Assembly: GCA_943354555.1 (NCBI GenBank)
Contig: CALRCM010000003.1
Span: 1-58,789, forward strand
Length of the DNA: 58,789 bases
Source of the DNA: Candidatus Peribacteria bacterium
Lineage (GTDB): Bacteria > Patescibacteriota > Gracilibacteria > Peribacterales > Peribacteraceae
Direction of reading: 5' to 3'
The notes beneath the pieces are model-generated. The model had not been told where the DNA came from, searched no databases, and saw only the letters and a program-made list of their open reading frames with translations. Positions 26,394-36,500 of this stretch are shown here, one piece after another (position 1 is the stretch's first letter; each line of letters starts with the position of its first letter). Both the position numbers and the translations under genes were made by a program.

Positions 26394-27476
26394 TCACGGC
26401 AAATTCATCACCGCCGCATCAAACGTAAAGCAATGCTTGCCGGACGGATGATCCCAGAATGGGGCGTACTGCTCCCGATTTTCAAAGGAAAACACCGTAC
26501 AGACGGAGAAATGCGTGCGATCCACAACAGAATAGATGTACGGATTGCCTTCACCATCGATCACCGCAACCCTCTGACGCTCACTTTGTGCAGCTATTTC
26601 ATCCAGTGACTTTGGCAATGCCTTCAGAGGTCCAGAGGAAACAGGCTTGCTCCACCGATCGGGACCGTAGACGAGATCCAGTGTTGCTTCTGCAATCGTC
26701 CGGATGTCATTCACGCGTTGCGCATCGATCTTACGGAGACGCTCTGTTCCAGGGGATCCTGCGAGAATCAATCCATAGATAAACGAAGCGAGTACGGCAA
26801 CGGTAGCAACCGAACCGTATTTCTTATTGAGAACGCTGAGAGCTGCCGGCTCTATGCGCAGAGACTGGAAGTAGTAGAGGAATGTGGATCCGGTAACCAC
26901 AAAGACCACAAGAGCCTTCAGGAAGAATCGTAGGGTCATCTCACCATTGAGAAGCGAGAAGATCAGGGCGATAACGTCGCCCATAAGCACGGAAGCGGCT
27001 ATAAAGAGTGTGAGGTAGGTCAGCCACCTGCGCACTCCCCCACTCACTTTCTCGGGGTGTGTCTTCAGCTCAGCGAGCAAAATACGGGAGATCCAGATAA
27101 AGAGCGGATAGGCGACGATGATCGCCGAAAGCGACCAGCGGATAGAGGTGCGGAACCCTTCCTCGGTTGCGTAGGGTTCAAGCGCGACGTCCGGAAGCCA
27201 GCGATTGATATAGGCATAGGCGAGAACAAGGAAGCTGATGACAACGGTGTAGAGACCGGCAAATGTGAGCAGATGATAAAACGCATCACGAGCACCTCCA
27301 GCATCGGCAGGAATAGGAACAGGCATATCGAGGCCTTGCTCAGCTGTTGCTGCGGCAATGTCTCTCTCTTTCCATCCGGCGGAAAGTAGTAGCATACGGA
27401 TCGTCTGGTGATCCATGCCTTTGGTTCTTGCGTGGGCAATAAAAGATTCGAGCGAAGAGTGGGTGGATTTGGTCAT
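26394..27476 (-). CDS. Membrane protein with DUF5671-like region
   Basis: GARDAFYHLLTFAGLYTVVISFLVLAYAYINRWLPD; several TM helices; start placed at MTKSTHSS. Confidence 0.7.
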   Translation of the reverse strand: MTKSTHSSLESFIAHARTKGMDHQTIRMLLLSAGWKERDIAAATAEQGLDMPVPIPADAGGARDAFYHLLTFAGLYTVVISFLVLAYAYINRWLPDVALEPYATEEGFRTSIRWSLSAIIVAYPLFIWISRILLAELKTHPEKVSGGVRRWLTYLTLFIAASVLMGDVIALIFSLLNGEMTLRFFLKALVVFVVTGSTFLYYFQSLRIEPAALSVLNKKYGSVATVAVLASFIYGLILAGSPGTERLRKIDAQRVNDIRTIAEATLDLVYGPDRWSKPVSSGPLKALPKSLDEIAAQSERQRVAVIDGEGNPYIYSVVDRTHFSVCTVFSFENREQYAPFWDHPSGKHCFTFDAAVMNLP

Positions 27477-27590
27477 AGTATGGTGATTGTAGGGGGATTG
27501 GGGAAGATGTACATACGAATGCACTATAGGAATGTACTCCAAGTGCAACAAATATAGGACGTACATCCAGAGTGTATCTTACAAAAAAAC

Positions 27591-27632
27591 GTCCGAGAGA
27601 GTTTGTAAGTGCGCGTCGCACCTCTCTCGGAC
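27591..27632. other. Hairpin at start of structured mnmA leader
   Basis: GTCCGAGAGAG...GTGCGcgtCGCAC...CTCTCTCGGAC. Confidence 0.7.
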
Positions 27633-27842
27633 TAAGCTCGTCATTAGGCTTTTTCAGGGTGGGTACACCCCACCTTTCGGGTTAGGTTCCGCCTCGACAC
27701 CTCAGACGAACTGATGACGCGCGATCCAAGTGGATCGGGACATATACATCACCTCCTTCCTTCAATAGAGATTGTGATGCTATTTGATAGTAAGATGATT
27801 TTGGATAGTGTCAATTTGATTGGAATACTAATATTCATGCGA

Positions 27843-28985
27843 ATGAAAATTCTCGTTGCCCTCTCCGGCGGTATAGATAGCTCTGTCGTTGCACATCTGC
27901 TCAAGCATGCGGGGCATGAACTGATCGCTGTGCGATTCCTCCTCTGGACGGATCCGCTAGCCCCTGCGCTTGCGGAAATCCTCCCCAGTAAGTGCTGCAC
28001 GACACAGAACGCGATGCGCGCGCAGAAGGTCGCAGAAACTCTGGGAATCCCCTATCACATCGTTGATCTCAGTGAGGAATTCAAGCGAACGGTCGTGGAC
28101 CCGTATCTTGAAAGTCACCGTAAGGGTCTTACGCCCAATCCCTGCATTGGCTGTAACCGCACGATCAAGTTCGGAAAGCTGATCGATCTCATGAAGGAGT
28201 ACGGATGTGAAAAACTGGCAACGGGACATTATGCGAGGATTGGGAATGAACCGTTGCACGTTGCAGGTTACAAAGAAACTCTTTGCAACCTGCAACCTGC
28301 AACTTGCAACAAATCAAACCGTTATGCTCTTCTCGAGGCCACAGATAAATCCAAAGACCAAAGCTATTACCTCTATGGACTCACGCAGGATCAGTTATCG
28401 CATTGCCTCTTTCCCCTCGGAGCAATGCAAAAATCGGAAGTGTATGCCCTCGCAAAGGAATTCTCTGTGCCGTTCGACGACACTTCCTACCGCGAAAGTC
28501 AGGATCTGTGTTTCTTTCCGGAAAAGACTCCGGAAGCATTTCTCAAGAGGCATCTTCAGGACGCGCTACATCCTGGACCAATCATGAGAAGAGATGGATC
28601 CGTCGTCGGAGCGCATGAGGGACTACCACTCTATACCTTCGGTCAGAGACGCGGACTGAAGATCGGAGGACTCAAAATTCCCCTGGAAGTCGTAGCGAAA
28701 GACGCGAAAAGCAATGCTCTTGTGGTTGCAGATCGGGGTACGGAAGTACTCCATGAAGTAAAACTGAAAGATATTGTCTGGATCGGAGAAGGGCCTGCAG
28801 AGTCAGTGGACATCCCCCTTCAGTGCCGCACTCGATCCCTCTCAAGGAAGCTAGAAGGAACACTGCGCTATACGGGTAATTCAGGAATGTTTACGTTCGC
28901 AAATCCACAACCTCCGCAAAGCCCCGGTCAATCGCTTGTGTTCTACAAAAATGAGGAAATTGTGGGAGGCGGAATTATGCAGTAA
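27843..28985 (+). CDS. mnmA: tRNA-specific 2-thiouridylase
   Basis: MKILVALSGGIDSSVVAHLLKHAGHELIAVRF...LTPNPCIGCNRTIKFGKL...LATGHYARI...KDQSYYLYGL...RESQDLCFF. Confidence 0.95.
   Translation: MKILVALSGGIDSSVVAHLLKHAGHELIAVRFLLWTDPLAPALAEILPSKCCTTQNAMRAQKVAETLGIPYHIVDLSEEFKRTVVDPYLESHRKGLTPNPCIGCNRTIKFGKLIDLMKEYGCEKLATGHYARIGNEPLHVAGYKETLCNLQPATCNKSNRYALLEATDKSKDQSYYLYGLTQDQLSHCLFPLGAMQKSEVYALAKEFSVPFDDTSYRESQDLCFFPEKTPEAFLKRHLQDALHPGPIMRRDGSVVGAHEGLPLYTFGQRRGLKIGGLKIPLEVVAKDAKSNALVVADRGTEVLHEVKLKDIVWIGEGPAESVDIPLQCRTRSLSRKLEGTLRYTGNSGMFTFANPQPPQSPGQSLVFYKNEEIVGGGIMQ
28253..28310. repeat. Inverted 7-mer element inserted in frame in mnmA
   Basis: GTTGCAC GTTGCAG GTTACAA ... TTGCAAC CTGCAAC CTGCAAC TTGCAAC. 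Confidence 0.85.
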
Positions 28986-29154
28986 ATACTGCGAAGATTG
29001 CATTTTGTCTCCGGTATTTCCCCGTTCTTACTTTATCGCATACACTAGTGCATCCTGAGGCTTTTTCCGCTATACTATCACGATACCACTCGACCCCCAC
29101 CAGCATCGCGCAGAAGTACTTCCGGACGGCAGCATCGTACTTCCGGATATAGAC

Positions 29155-30399
29155 ATGCCATGTACGGAGATAGATATATCGGAATCACCAGTGGAGGAGG
29201 CGCCTTTTATAGCTGCACCAGAAACATCTTCGGAAATGATCTGGGAGATTGTGCAGGAAGATGTTGCGGAGCAACATATATCTTCTCCCGAGAACATTCT
29301 GCCATCCGTAGAAGAACCACAGGATGATAGATGCACACAAGAACCTTGCCAAAATCGCATAGACATTGATCCCGCACATGCCATCGCACTTCTCAAGTCC
29401 GGACAGCTCGCTGCATATAGAGCAGCAATCGGCGTTCTTCAGGAAAGTGCGAACCAGTATCGCGTCAGTGCGAAGGATGTCCGCGGAGCACTCGGGCGCA
29501 GCAAAGCAGGGCTCTGCGATGCAGGAACGTCACTATGGGTTTTTCTCACGCAACCGGTATGGATCGTACGAAAGAATGCCGAGCCTCGTAAGTACAGCCG
29601 CGGTACGCTCTTTGTCCTCGACACGGTGCGCTTTGGCGGTACGTTTGCCGCACTTTTCACGGCTATTTTTCTCACGCTGAACTATCAGAGCTTCTGGGAA
29701 ATCGTGCGTAGCAATATCCGGCCTATCCACTCCGTGCAAAACGAGCAGATGCTCGTATCAACAGTCGATGAGGCTCTCCGCAACAAGCTGATGAAAAGTC
29801 CTGCTCTTGCAGTTGCCGGCCGGAGTGCCGGAGATCTTCTGAGCTTCCTCCCCGAAGTGGGACCGCCCGACAACCGCATCATCATCCCGAAGCTCAATAT
29901 CAATGTTCCACTCGTCACACCCTCCTACCAGAATCTCCTGCAGGAAAACTGGGCGGGAGTGGAGGAGGATATCCAGTCCTCACTCCAGCACGGCGTTGTC
30001 CACTACCCGGGTACCGCGCGTCCGGGGCAAGCGGGAAACTTCTTCGTCACGGGCCACAGCTCCTACTATCCGTGGGCACCGGGAAAATACAAGAATGTCT
30101 TTGCACGCCTTCACGAGATGGACGTCGGAGACGAGTACTGGGTCTACTATGGTGGCGACCGCCACCGCTACAGAGTGGTAGAAAAAAAGGAAGTCAGGCC
30201 GAGCGATGTTACCGTGCTCGACCAGCCCCTCAGTCATCGAACTGCAACCCTCATGACCTGCACTCCGGTCGGTACGACCTTACGCAGACTCATCGTCACA
30301 GCAGAGGAAATTGATCCCCTCACAGGAGTGGCTCTGGATGTAGGAGAACAGGGGGAGCGCCAAAAGCAAAAACTCAATGTGGAGCAGTTGCCGATATAG
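29155..30399 (+). CDS. Sortase family protein (class E-like) with long N-terminal region
   Basis: RIIIPKLNINVPLV...VVHYPGTARPGQAGNFFVTGHSSYYPW...VTVLDQPLSHRTATLMTCTPVGTTLRRLIVTAEEI. Confidence 0.88.
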   Translation: MPCTEIDISESPVEEAPFIAAPETSSEMIWEIVQEDVAEQHISSPENILPSVEEPQDDRCTQEPCQNRIDIDPAHAIALLKSGQLAAYRAAIGVLQESANQYRVSAKDVRGALGRSKAGLCDAGTSLWVFLTQPVWIVRKNAEPRKYSRGTLFVLDTVRFGGTFAALFTAIFLTLNYQSFWEIVRSNIRPIHSVQNEQMLVSTVDEALRNKLMKSPALAVAGRSAGDLLSFLPEVGPPDNRIIIPKLNINVPLVTPSYQNLLQENWAGVEEDIQSSLQHGVVHYPGTARPGQAGNFFVTGHSSYYPWAPGKYKNVFARLHEMDVGDEYWVYYGGDRHRYRVVEKKEVRPSDVTVLDQPLSHRTATLMTCTPVGTTLRRLIVTAEEIDPLTGVALDVGEQGERQKQKLNVEQLPI

Positions 30400-30428
30400 C
30401 AGGCAACAATAGGCTACAATACTCACGT

Positions 30429-30518
30429 GCCGCCGTGGTGAAATGGTAAACACGGGGGACTTAAAATCCCCTGCCCTCTTATAGGGGCTTGCTGGTTCAA
30501 GTCCGGCCGGCGGCACCA
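30429..30518 (+). tRNA. tRNA-Leu (TAA), CCA encoded
   Basis: Acceptor GCCGCCG/CGGCGGC, anticodon loop CTTAAAA, long variable arm, TTCAAGT, terminal CCA. Confidence 0.95.
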
Positions 30519-30663
30519 CGTAAAAACGCTCGCAGTGCGCTGCTCGCGTTCACGTGGCACCGCCACTAACTCTAAATACATATGAGCAAGCGAAAGCACG
30601 AGAAGCGTTTTTACGTGTCGCGTGGGACGTGGCGAACGTAGTGAGCTACGTCCTTTACGCGAC
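30517..30663. repeat. Nested inverted-repeat region abutting tRNA-Leu
   Basis: CACGTAAAAACGCt (30517-30530) / aGCGTTTTTACGTG (30604-30617); GTCGCGT (30617-30623) / ACGCGAC (30657-30663). Confidence 0.75.
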
Positions 30664-30721
30664 TTATGCAGCCGCTTCTCACTATTTTCTCTAGAATAGA
30701 ATTCCAATACAATCCTCCGCT

Positions 30722-30982
30722 ATGCATCACGTTTACCTTATCCAAAGCAAACCAAAAGGCATTTGGTATATCGGGTATACCTCTGACCTGAAACGCAGAC
30801 TAACTGAACACAAAGGTCACAAAAATGTTTCCACCTCAAAAGAAGCATCTTGGAAACTCATTTACTGCGAAACATATGTAAACAAGATGGATGCCCTTGG
30901 ACGGGAACGATTTTTAAAGAGTGGATCGGGGAGAAAATTCCTCAAAAAACAGTTGTTGCATTTTATTGCAGAAGAAGTATAA
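30722..30982 (+). CDS. GIY-YIG nuclease family protein
   Basis: HHVYLIQSKPKGIWYIGYTSDLKRRLTEHKGHKNVSTSKEASWKLIYCETY. Confidence 0.92.
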   Translation: MHHVYLIQSKPKGIWYIGYTSDLKRRLTEHKGHKNVSTSKEASWKLIYCETYVNKMDALGRERFLKSGSGRKFLKKQLLHFIAEEV

Positions 30983-30999
30983 AAAAATTCAAGATACTT

Positions 31000-31473
31000 T
31001 CACTCCACCATCCCAAGTCCATTCGGAAACATTTCAAGAAACTCATCACGAGCATCCTCATAACTCATATCCCCCAAATCCTCCGGAAAAAGAATAAGTT
31101 TGTCGGACAGCATCATTTCGCTATTGATCACTTCAATCTGTCCATCTGCTTTTACAAACGCAAAGCAGCCCAATGCATCGACCTCTGCACGGGTAAGCAA
31201 GACAGCCTGCGGAACCGTACCAGTATCAAGATCGACCCGCATAACCGGACACATCTGGTCACTAAAGAGATCATTAATATACGCAAACGGCAATGCATCC
31301 TGACTGATTTCACCGTGCTCCCTGCGCTCATGCAATCTTTGTTCGAGAGGATTGAGGGAAGTGAGCTCATGTATTTTTTCTCCGGTCGCAGCAGCGATCA
31401 ACTCTGTCTCATGAGCACCAGCAGGCACTGGTGGCACCTCTGACTGCTGCTGAACATCTAGAGAATCACCCAT
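31000..31473 (-). CDS. Hypothetical protein
   Basis: 157-aa ORF; antisense alternative (30850-31443) is less plausible. Confidence 0.5.
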   Translation of the reverse strand: MGDSLDVQQQSEVPPVPAGAHETELIAAATGEKIHELTSLNPLEQRLHERREHGEISQDALPFAYINDLFSDQMCPVMRVDLDTGTVPQAVLLTRAEVDALGCFAFVKADGQIEVINSEMMLSDKLILFPEDLGDMSYEDARDEFLEMFPNGLGMVE

Positions 31474-31528
31474 ATGATCATTATATCTTAATTTAACAAA
31501 TTATCAATATTATGCTATAATTATATAA

Positions 31529-32524
31529 ATGTCCACACAAACACTCAATATAGTAATCCCATGGTTCCGCACAAAAAAGAGGGGGGCATCACTCGGCTGG
31601 GGCGCTTTGGGAGTCGCTATCATTGCCAGTTCTACGTCGGTGACATTTGCCGCAGCACTTGCAGGAGCGCTGTCACCACTCTCCATGCTCTTCATCTCCG
31701 AAGCGCTTACAATGCTTTTCACCGTACTTTCCTTCGGACTGGTTCCGATTCTATCGAGGCTTGCACGCATCAAAAAGCAATTCTGGATGCCTCTGATCCT
31801 TATCGGCATAAGCAATAGCGTCATCGCGCCACTACTCGCATTTACAGGTATCCGGATGACAGGCCCCATCAATGCCGAGCTCTTTATCCGCGTCGAGGAT
31901 ATCGTCCTTCTTCTTCTTGCAATACTTGTACTCGGCGAGAAGATGAAACGGCAACACATCTTCGGAGCGGTATGCGTTCTCTTCGGCGTAACGATCGTCG
32001 TACTTCGCGGATTTTCGCAATCCATGTCGCTATCCGCAGGAGACGCCTACATCCTTATCGCAGCAGTCTTCTACGGCTGCGGAGGAATTCTCTACAAACG
32101 TTATCTTCATCATATTCCGCCAGAGATTGTCGTCTTTAGCAGGACATGCATAGGTCTATCAGCATTCTTCCTCGCATCACCCTTTCTCCACCATACACTC
32201 ATGCAGGAGCTCAAAGCATTTCCGATGGGACTCGTCGTCGCACTTGTTGGATACGGATTTGTCTCAAGATTTTTAAACCTCTTCTGCTTCTACGAAGCTA
32301 TGGACAGAATGCCCGTACGAACAGTCTCTCTCCTACTGAATCTTGGCATCATCGTTTCGATTGCCTTTGCCAATATCTACCTCGGTAGTCCCATTGAAGC
32401 ATTTCATATCGCCGGTGCAGGCTTTATTCTCATCGGATCCGTTCTTATGGAATTGGAATGTTTCTCCCGCCACAAAATCCACTTTGCGGCACACCTGAAG
32501 CATAAGCACAGGAGCCACGTGTAA
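31529..32524 (+). CDS. EamA/DMT-family transporter
   Basis: About ten TM helices; internal EamA-type duplication (INAELFIRVEDIVLLLLAILVLGEKMKRQHIFGAVCVLFGV). Confidence 0.82.
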   Translation: MSTQTLNIVIPWFRTKKRGASLGWGALGVAIIASSTSVTFAAALAGALSPLSMLFISEALTMLFTVLSFGLVPILSRLARIKKQFWMPLILIGISNSVIAPLLAFTGIRMTGPINAELFIRVEDIVLLLLAILVLGEKMKRQHIFGAVCVLFGVTIVVLRGFSQSMSLSAGDAYILIAAVFYGCGGILYKRYLHHIPPEIVVFSRTCIGLSAFFLASPFLHHTLMQELKAFPMGLVVALVGYGFVSRFLNLFCFYEAMDRMPVRTVSLLLNLGIIVSIAFANIYLGSPIEAFHIAGAGFILIGSVLMELECFSRHKIHFAAHLKHKHRSHV

Positions 32525-32529
32525 TGGGG

Positions 32530-32638
32530 TTGATTGGGCTCGTTGGGTTTATTGGGTTTATGGACAATATATTCAATGCATCTATTTCTTCGTAACCCAA
32601 AAAACCCAATAAACTTCATCAACACAACAAACCCACTA
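32530..32638. repeat. Inverted 9-mer element after the EamA gene
   Basis: TTGATTGGG CTCGTTGGG TTTATTGGG TTTATGGAC ... AACCCAAAA AACCCAATA AACTTCATC AACACAACA AACCCACTA. Confidence 0.8.
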
Positions 32639-33478
32639 TTCTCCGTACACCTCCTCCGCAAGCACGATGATCTTTGCGATTTCTGCGCGATTGATAGAAT
32701 CGTTTGGACCGAATGCACCCGTAGCGCTGCCATTCGCATCGGTATAACCGCCGACAATGTGATCCTCGTGGGCGGTGATGATAGCAGAGCGAAACTCTGA
32801 AGAGCTGTCCACGTCGCTGAAGGGACTTGCATCGGAATCACGGAATGTCACTCCATAAGCCTGCAGGACAGTGACGACAACTTCGGCTCGATTTGCGGGA
32901 CGAGTAGGTTCAACCGATCCATCGGCAAATACCGTCCAGTGCAGCGTCTCTGCACAGCGCAAGTACTCCTCAGACCATGTCCCCTTCGCCGCTGTATTGA
33001 GAATAGTTTTTGCACATGCACTACGATCAATACCAGCGGCTACGCTCACAATCTTGGCAAGTTGTTCGATCGTAACAGAATCCGCAGGACCAAACAGTCC
33101 AAGTGGCCTGCCATCTTCACTGCGGTATCCGGAAATAATTCCGCTGTCTGCTGCGGCGCGCACGTATGGTGCAAACCAACCATCACGTGGTACATCCGAG
33201 AGATCGACGGAAACACCGTCAATACGAATTTGCACAAACGGCGAATCACCTACATCCCCTGAGGTACGGTCTACCTCTACGGTCGATGCATCAACGGGCA
33301 GAAGATCTGACGAGGAGAGATCTTTGCGATCGCCTGTATCCCAATCGGCCTGCTGATCCATACGGAGCAGATCCTCGTCGAAACGATCAATATCATCTAC
33401 AAGATACTCCAGAGAGTCAGCTGCAAAGGAAAACGTAGTCGGAATACATACCAATAGGGCAATTGCAAGGAGGCGCAT
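32636..33478 (-). CDS. Secreted SLH-domain protein
   Basis: Signal peptide MRLLAIALLVCIPTTFSFAA; SLH motifs GIISGYRSEDGRPLGLFGPADSVTIEQLAKIV and HIVGGYTDANGSATGAFGPNDSINRAEIAKII. Confidence 0.85.
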   Translation of the reverse strand: MRLLAIALLVCIPTTFSFAADSLEYLVDDIDRFDEDLLRMDQQADWDTGDRKDLSSSDLLPVDASTVEVDRTSGDVGDSPFVQIRIDGVSVDLSDVPRDGWFAPYVRAAADSGIISGYRSEDGRPLGLFGPADSVTIEQLAKIVSVAAGIDRSACAKTILNTAAKGTWSEEYLRCAETLHWTVFADGSVEPTRPANRAEVVVTVLQAYGVTFRDSDASPFSDVDSSSEFRSAIITAHEDHIVGGYTDANGSATGAFGPNDSINRAEIAKIIVLAEEVYGE

Positions 33479-33504
33479 ACAGAAGTGTATGCACGAACCG
33501 AGTA

Positions 33505-33539
33505 AATTTTCCATTTTCTATTTTGCATTTTCCACTTCC
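33505..33539. repeat. Single 7-mer arm between SLH gene and carB
   Basis: AATTTTC CATTTTC TATTTTG CATTTTC CACTTCC. Confidence 0.75.
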
Positions 33540-33559
33540 TACACTAGGCTTGGCCAGAC

Positions 33560-36500
33560 ATGATCGAGCAAAAGGACGCCGGCTCCCAGGGCGCCCGTCA
33601 GGGCGGGGGGAGAGCGTTTTCCCATATCCGGACAATTCTGCTTCTGGGATCCGGCGCTCTCAAGATCGGAGAGGCAGGAGAATTTGACTACTCCGGAAGC
33701 CAAGCGATCAAAGCATATAAAGAGGAGGGGCTCAGGGTTGTCCTCATCAATCCGAATATCGCCACAAATCAGACAAGCTGGGGACTTGCCGATCGCGTCT
33801 ATTTTGAGCCAGTGACGCCCGCTTTTGTTGAGCGGATTATCGCCATCGAAAAACCTGAAGCGATTGCACTCAGCTTTGGTGGGCAAACCGCTCTCAACTG
33901 CGGCGTCGCTCTCGATGCTCAGGGCACGCTACAAAAATACGGTGTAGAAGTACTGGGAACGTCTGTCGAAAGCATCCGAAAAACGGAAGACCGTGCACTC
34001 TTCAATGCTGAGCTCAAATCTATCGGCGTAGATGTTCCGCGATCATACGCCTGCACCACACTCGATGAAGCCATGCAGGCAGGAAGGACTATCGGATGTC
34101 CGGTTATCGTCCGGGCCGCATACGCACTAGGAGGCAAGGGCAGTGGCAGAGCCATGAACGAAGAAGAACTACGGGATCTCTGCAAAATCGCGTTTGTAGA
34201 GTCTCCACAAGTTCTCGTAGAGGAAGATCTCACAGGATGGAAAGAGATCGAGTACGAAGTTGTACGGGACTCTGCAGATAACTGCATCACCGTCTGCAAC
34301 ATGGAAAACGTCGACCCACTGGGAATCCACACCGGAGAATCCATCGTTGTAGCGCCCAGCCAGACACTCGATAACGAGGATTATCAGATGCTTAGGAGCA
34401 TCGCTCTCAAGGTCATCCGTCATCTCCGTATTGTCGGTGAATGTAATATTCAATACGCGCTCGATCCGAAATCGCGGACGTATCGCGTCATCGAAGTGAA
34501 TGCACGACTCAGTAGAAGTTCTGCTCTGGCATCAAAGGCTACCGGTTATCCGCTAGCATTCGTCGCAGCGAAGCTAGGAATTGGCTACCTGCTACCCGAG
34601 ATCCGCAATGCGATTACGAAGACAACGTGTGCGGACTTCGAACCATCTCTCGATTACGTTGCGGTAAAAATGCCGCGCTGGGATCTCCAGAAATTTCGTT
34701 TTGTGTCCGATCAGGTGACGAGTGAAATGAAATCCGTCGGTGAAGTCATGGCGATAGGACGATCCTTTGAAGAGGCACTGCAAAAAGCCATTCGGATGCT
34801 CAACATAGGTGCTGACGGACTTTTCCATACCAAATTTATCTTCAAGGATCTCACGGCGGAAGTGAAGCGCCCAACTCCACGACGCATCTTCGCTGTTGCA
34901 GAGGCGCTTAGCGGCGAGTGGAATCCAGAGGAGACATCCATCGCCACTGGTATCGACCGTTGGTTTTTAGAGCGCATACATGCATGTGCAAAGCATCTGA
35001 AGCAGATGACCAAAGCCGGTGAGTCGATACCTCCTGATATGTTGCGGAAAGCCAAAATGATGGGTTTTTCAGATCGATCCATTGCGAGTTGCACCGGCAT
35101 AGATCCCGAAGCACTACGGACCAAGCGCATTGGCCTTGGCATAACACCGGTTGTAAAACAAATCGATACACTTGCGGGAGAATTCCCGGCCCAAACGAAT
35201 TACCTGTACCTGACATACCATGGAACGGAGCATGATGTGTGTTTCGATACAGACCAGTTGCGGGTTACGAGTTGCGGGTTACGAGATAAACTAGCAACGA
35301 GCAACCAGCAACCCGAAACTGTCGTTGTTCTCGGCGGCGGTCCGTATTCCATCGGATCTTCGGTAGAATTCGACTGGTGTTGTGTGCAAGCGACTCATGA
35401 ACTTCAGCGGCAAGGAAAGTTCGTCGCGATGATCAACAGCAATCCTGAAACTGTCAGTACGGATTTTGATGAATGTGACATGCTCTTCTTCGATGAGCTC
35501 ACCGACGAGCGAGTGCGTGATATTGCAGATCTTCTGCACCCTGAAGGGGTTGTGGTCTCCATGGGCGGACAGATTCCAAACTCTCTGGCTCCGAAGCTTG
35601 CATCTGCGGGAATTCCCATCCTCGGAACAGCCCCGAAAGATATCGACCGTGCTGAAGATAGACATAAGTTCTCTACCCTCCTCGATGAACTGCAGATAGA
35701 CCAACCAGCTTGGCAGGAATTTTCCGACCTGCGCTCAGCAGTGGCATTCGCGCAAAGTGTGGGTTACCCCGTCATCGTCCGACCGAGCTACGTGCTTTCT
35801 GGTGCATCCATGGCAGTCGTACATACGGATGCCGACCTAGAGGAATACATCAGTCTGTCCGCATATGTAAATAAGGAAGCCCCAATCGTCGTCTCAAAGT
35901 TTGAAGTGGGAGCGAAAGAGATCGAGCTCGATGGAGTTGCACAGAATGGAAAACTCCTGATCTACGCAGTTGCCGAGCACGTCGAGAATGCCGGCGTGCA
36001 TTCGGGCGATGCAACTATCGTCCTCCCACCTCAACGGGTAAACCTTGAGACGTTGCGACAAATCAAAACGGTAGGAAAGAATATTGCTGCAGGACTTTGC
36101 ATCTCCGGACCCTTTAACATCCAGTTCCTTGCAGTGAATAATCGGATCAAGGTTATTGAGTGCAATCTACGGGCTAGCCGCAGTTTTCCATTCGCGAGCA
36201 AGGTCACCGGAGAGAACTTTGCATCTCTTGCGACACAAGCACTCCTCGGTAAGGCTCCGACCGACCGACGCTACCAGACGCTGGATCTCGACCACGTCGG
36301 AGTAAAAGCAGCGCAGTTCAGTTTCTCCAGACTACGTGGAGCCGACCCACGTCTTGGCGTAGAGATGGCAAGCACAGGGGAAGTCGCTTGTTTCGGTCGA
36401 AATGCAGAGCAAGCCCTACTCACAGCCCTTCTTGCTGTTGGATTTACCATACCGAAGAAAAATATCCTTGTTACGGTCGGGCGCCTCGAGGATAAAGTGG

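Noticed and set aside
30850-31443. 197-aa ORF overlapping the GIY-YIG gene and antisense to 31000-31473
   Set aside because: Composition looks like noncoding translation; overlaps a recognised GIY-YIG gene.
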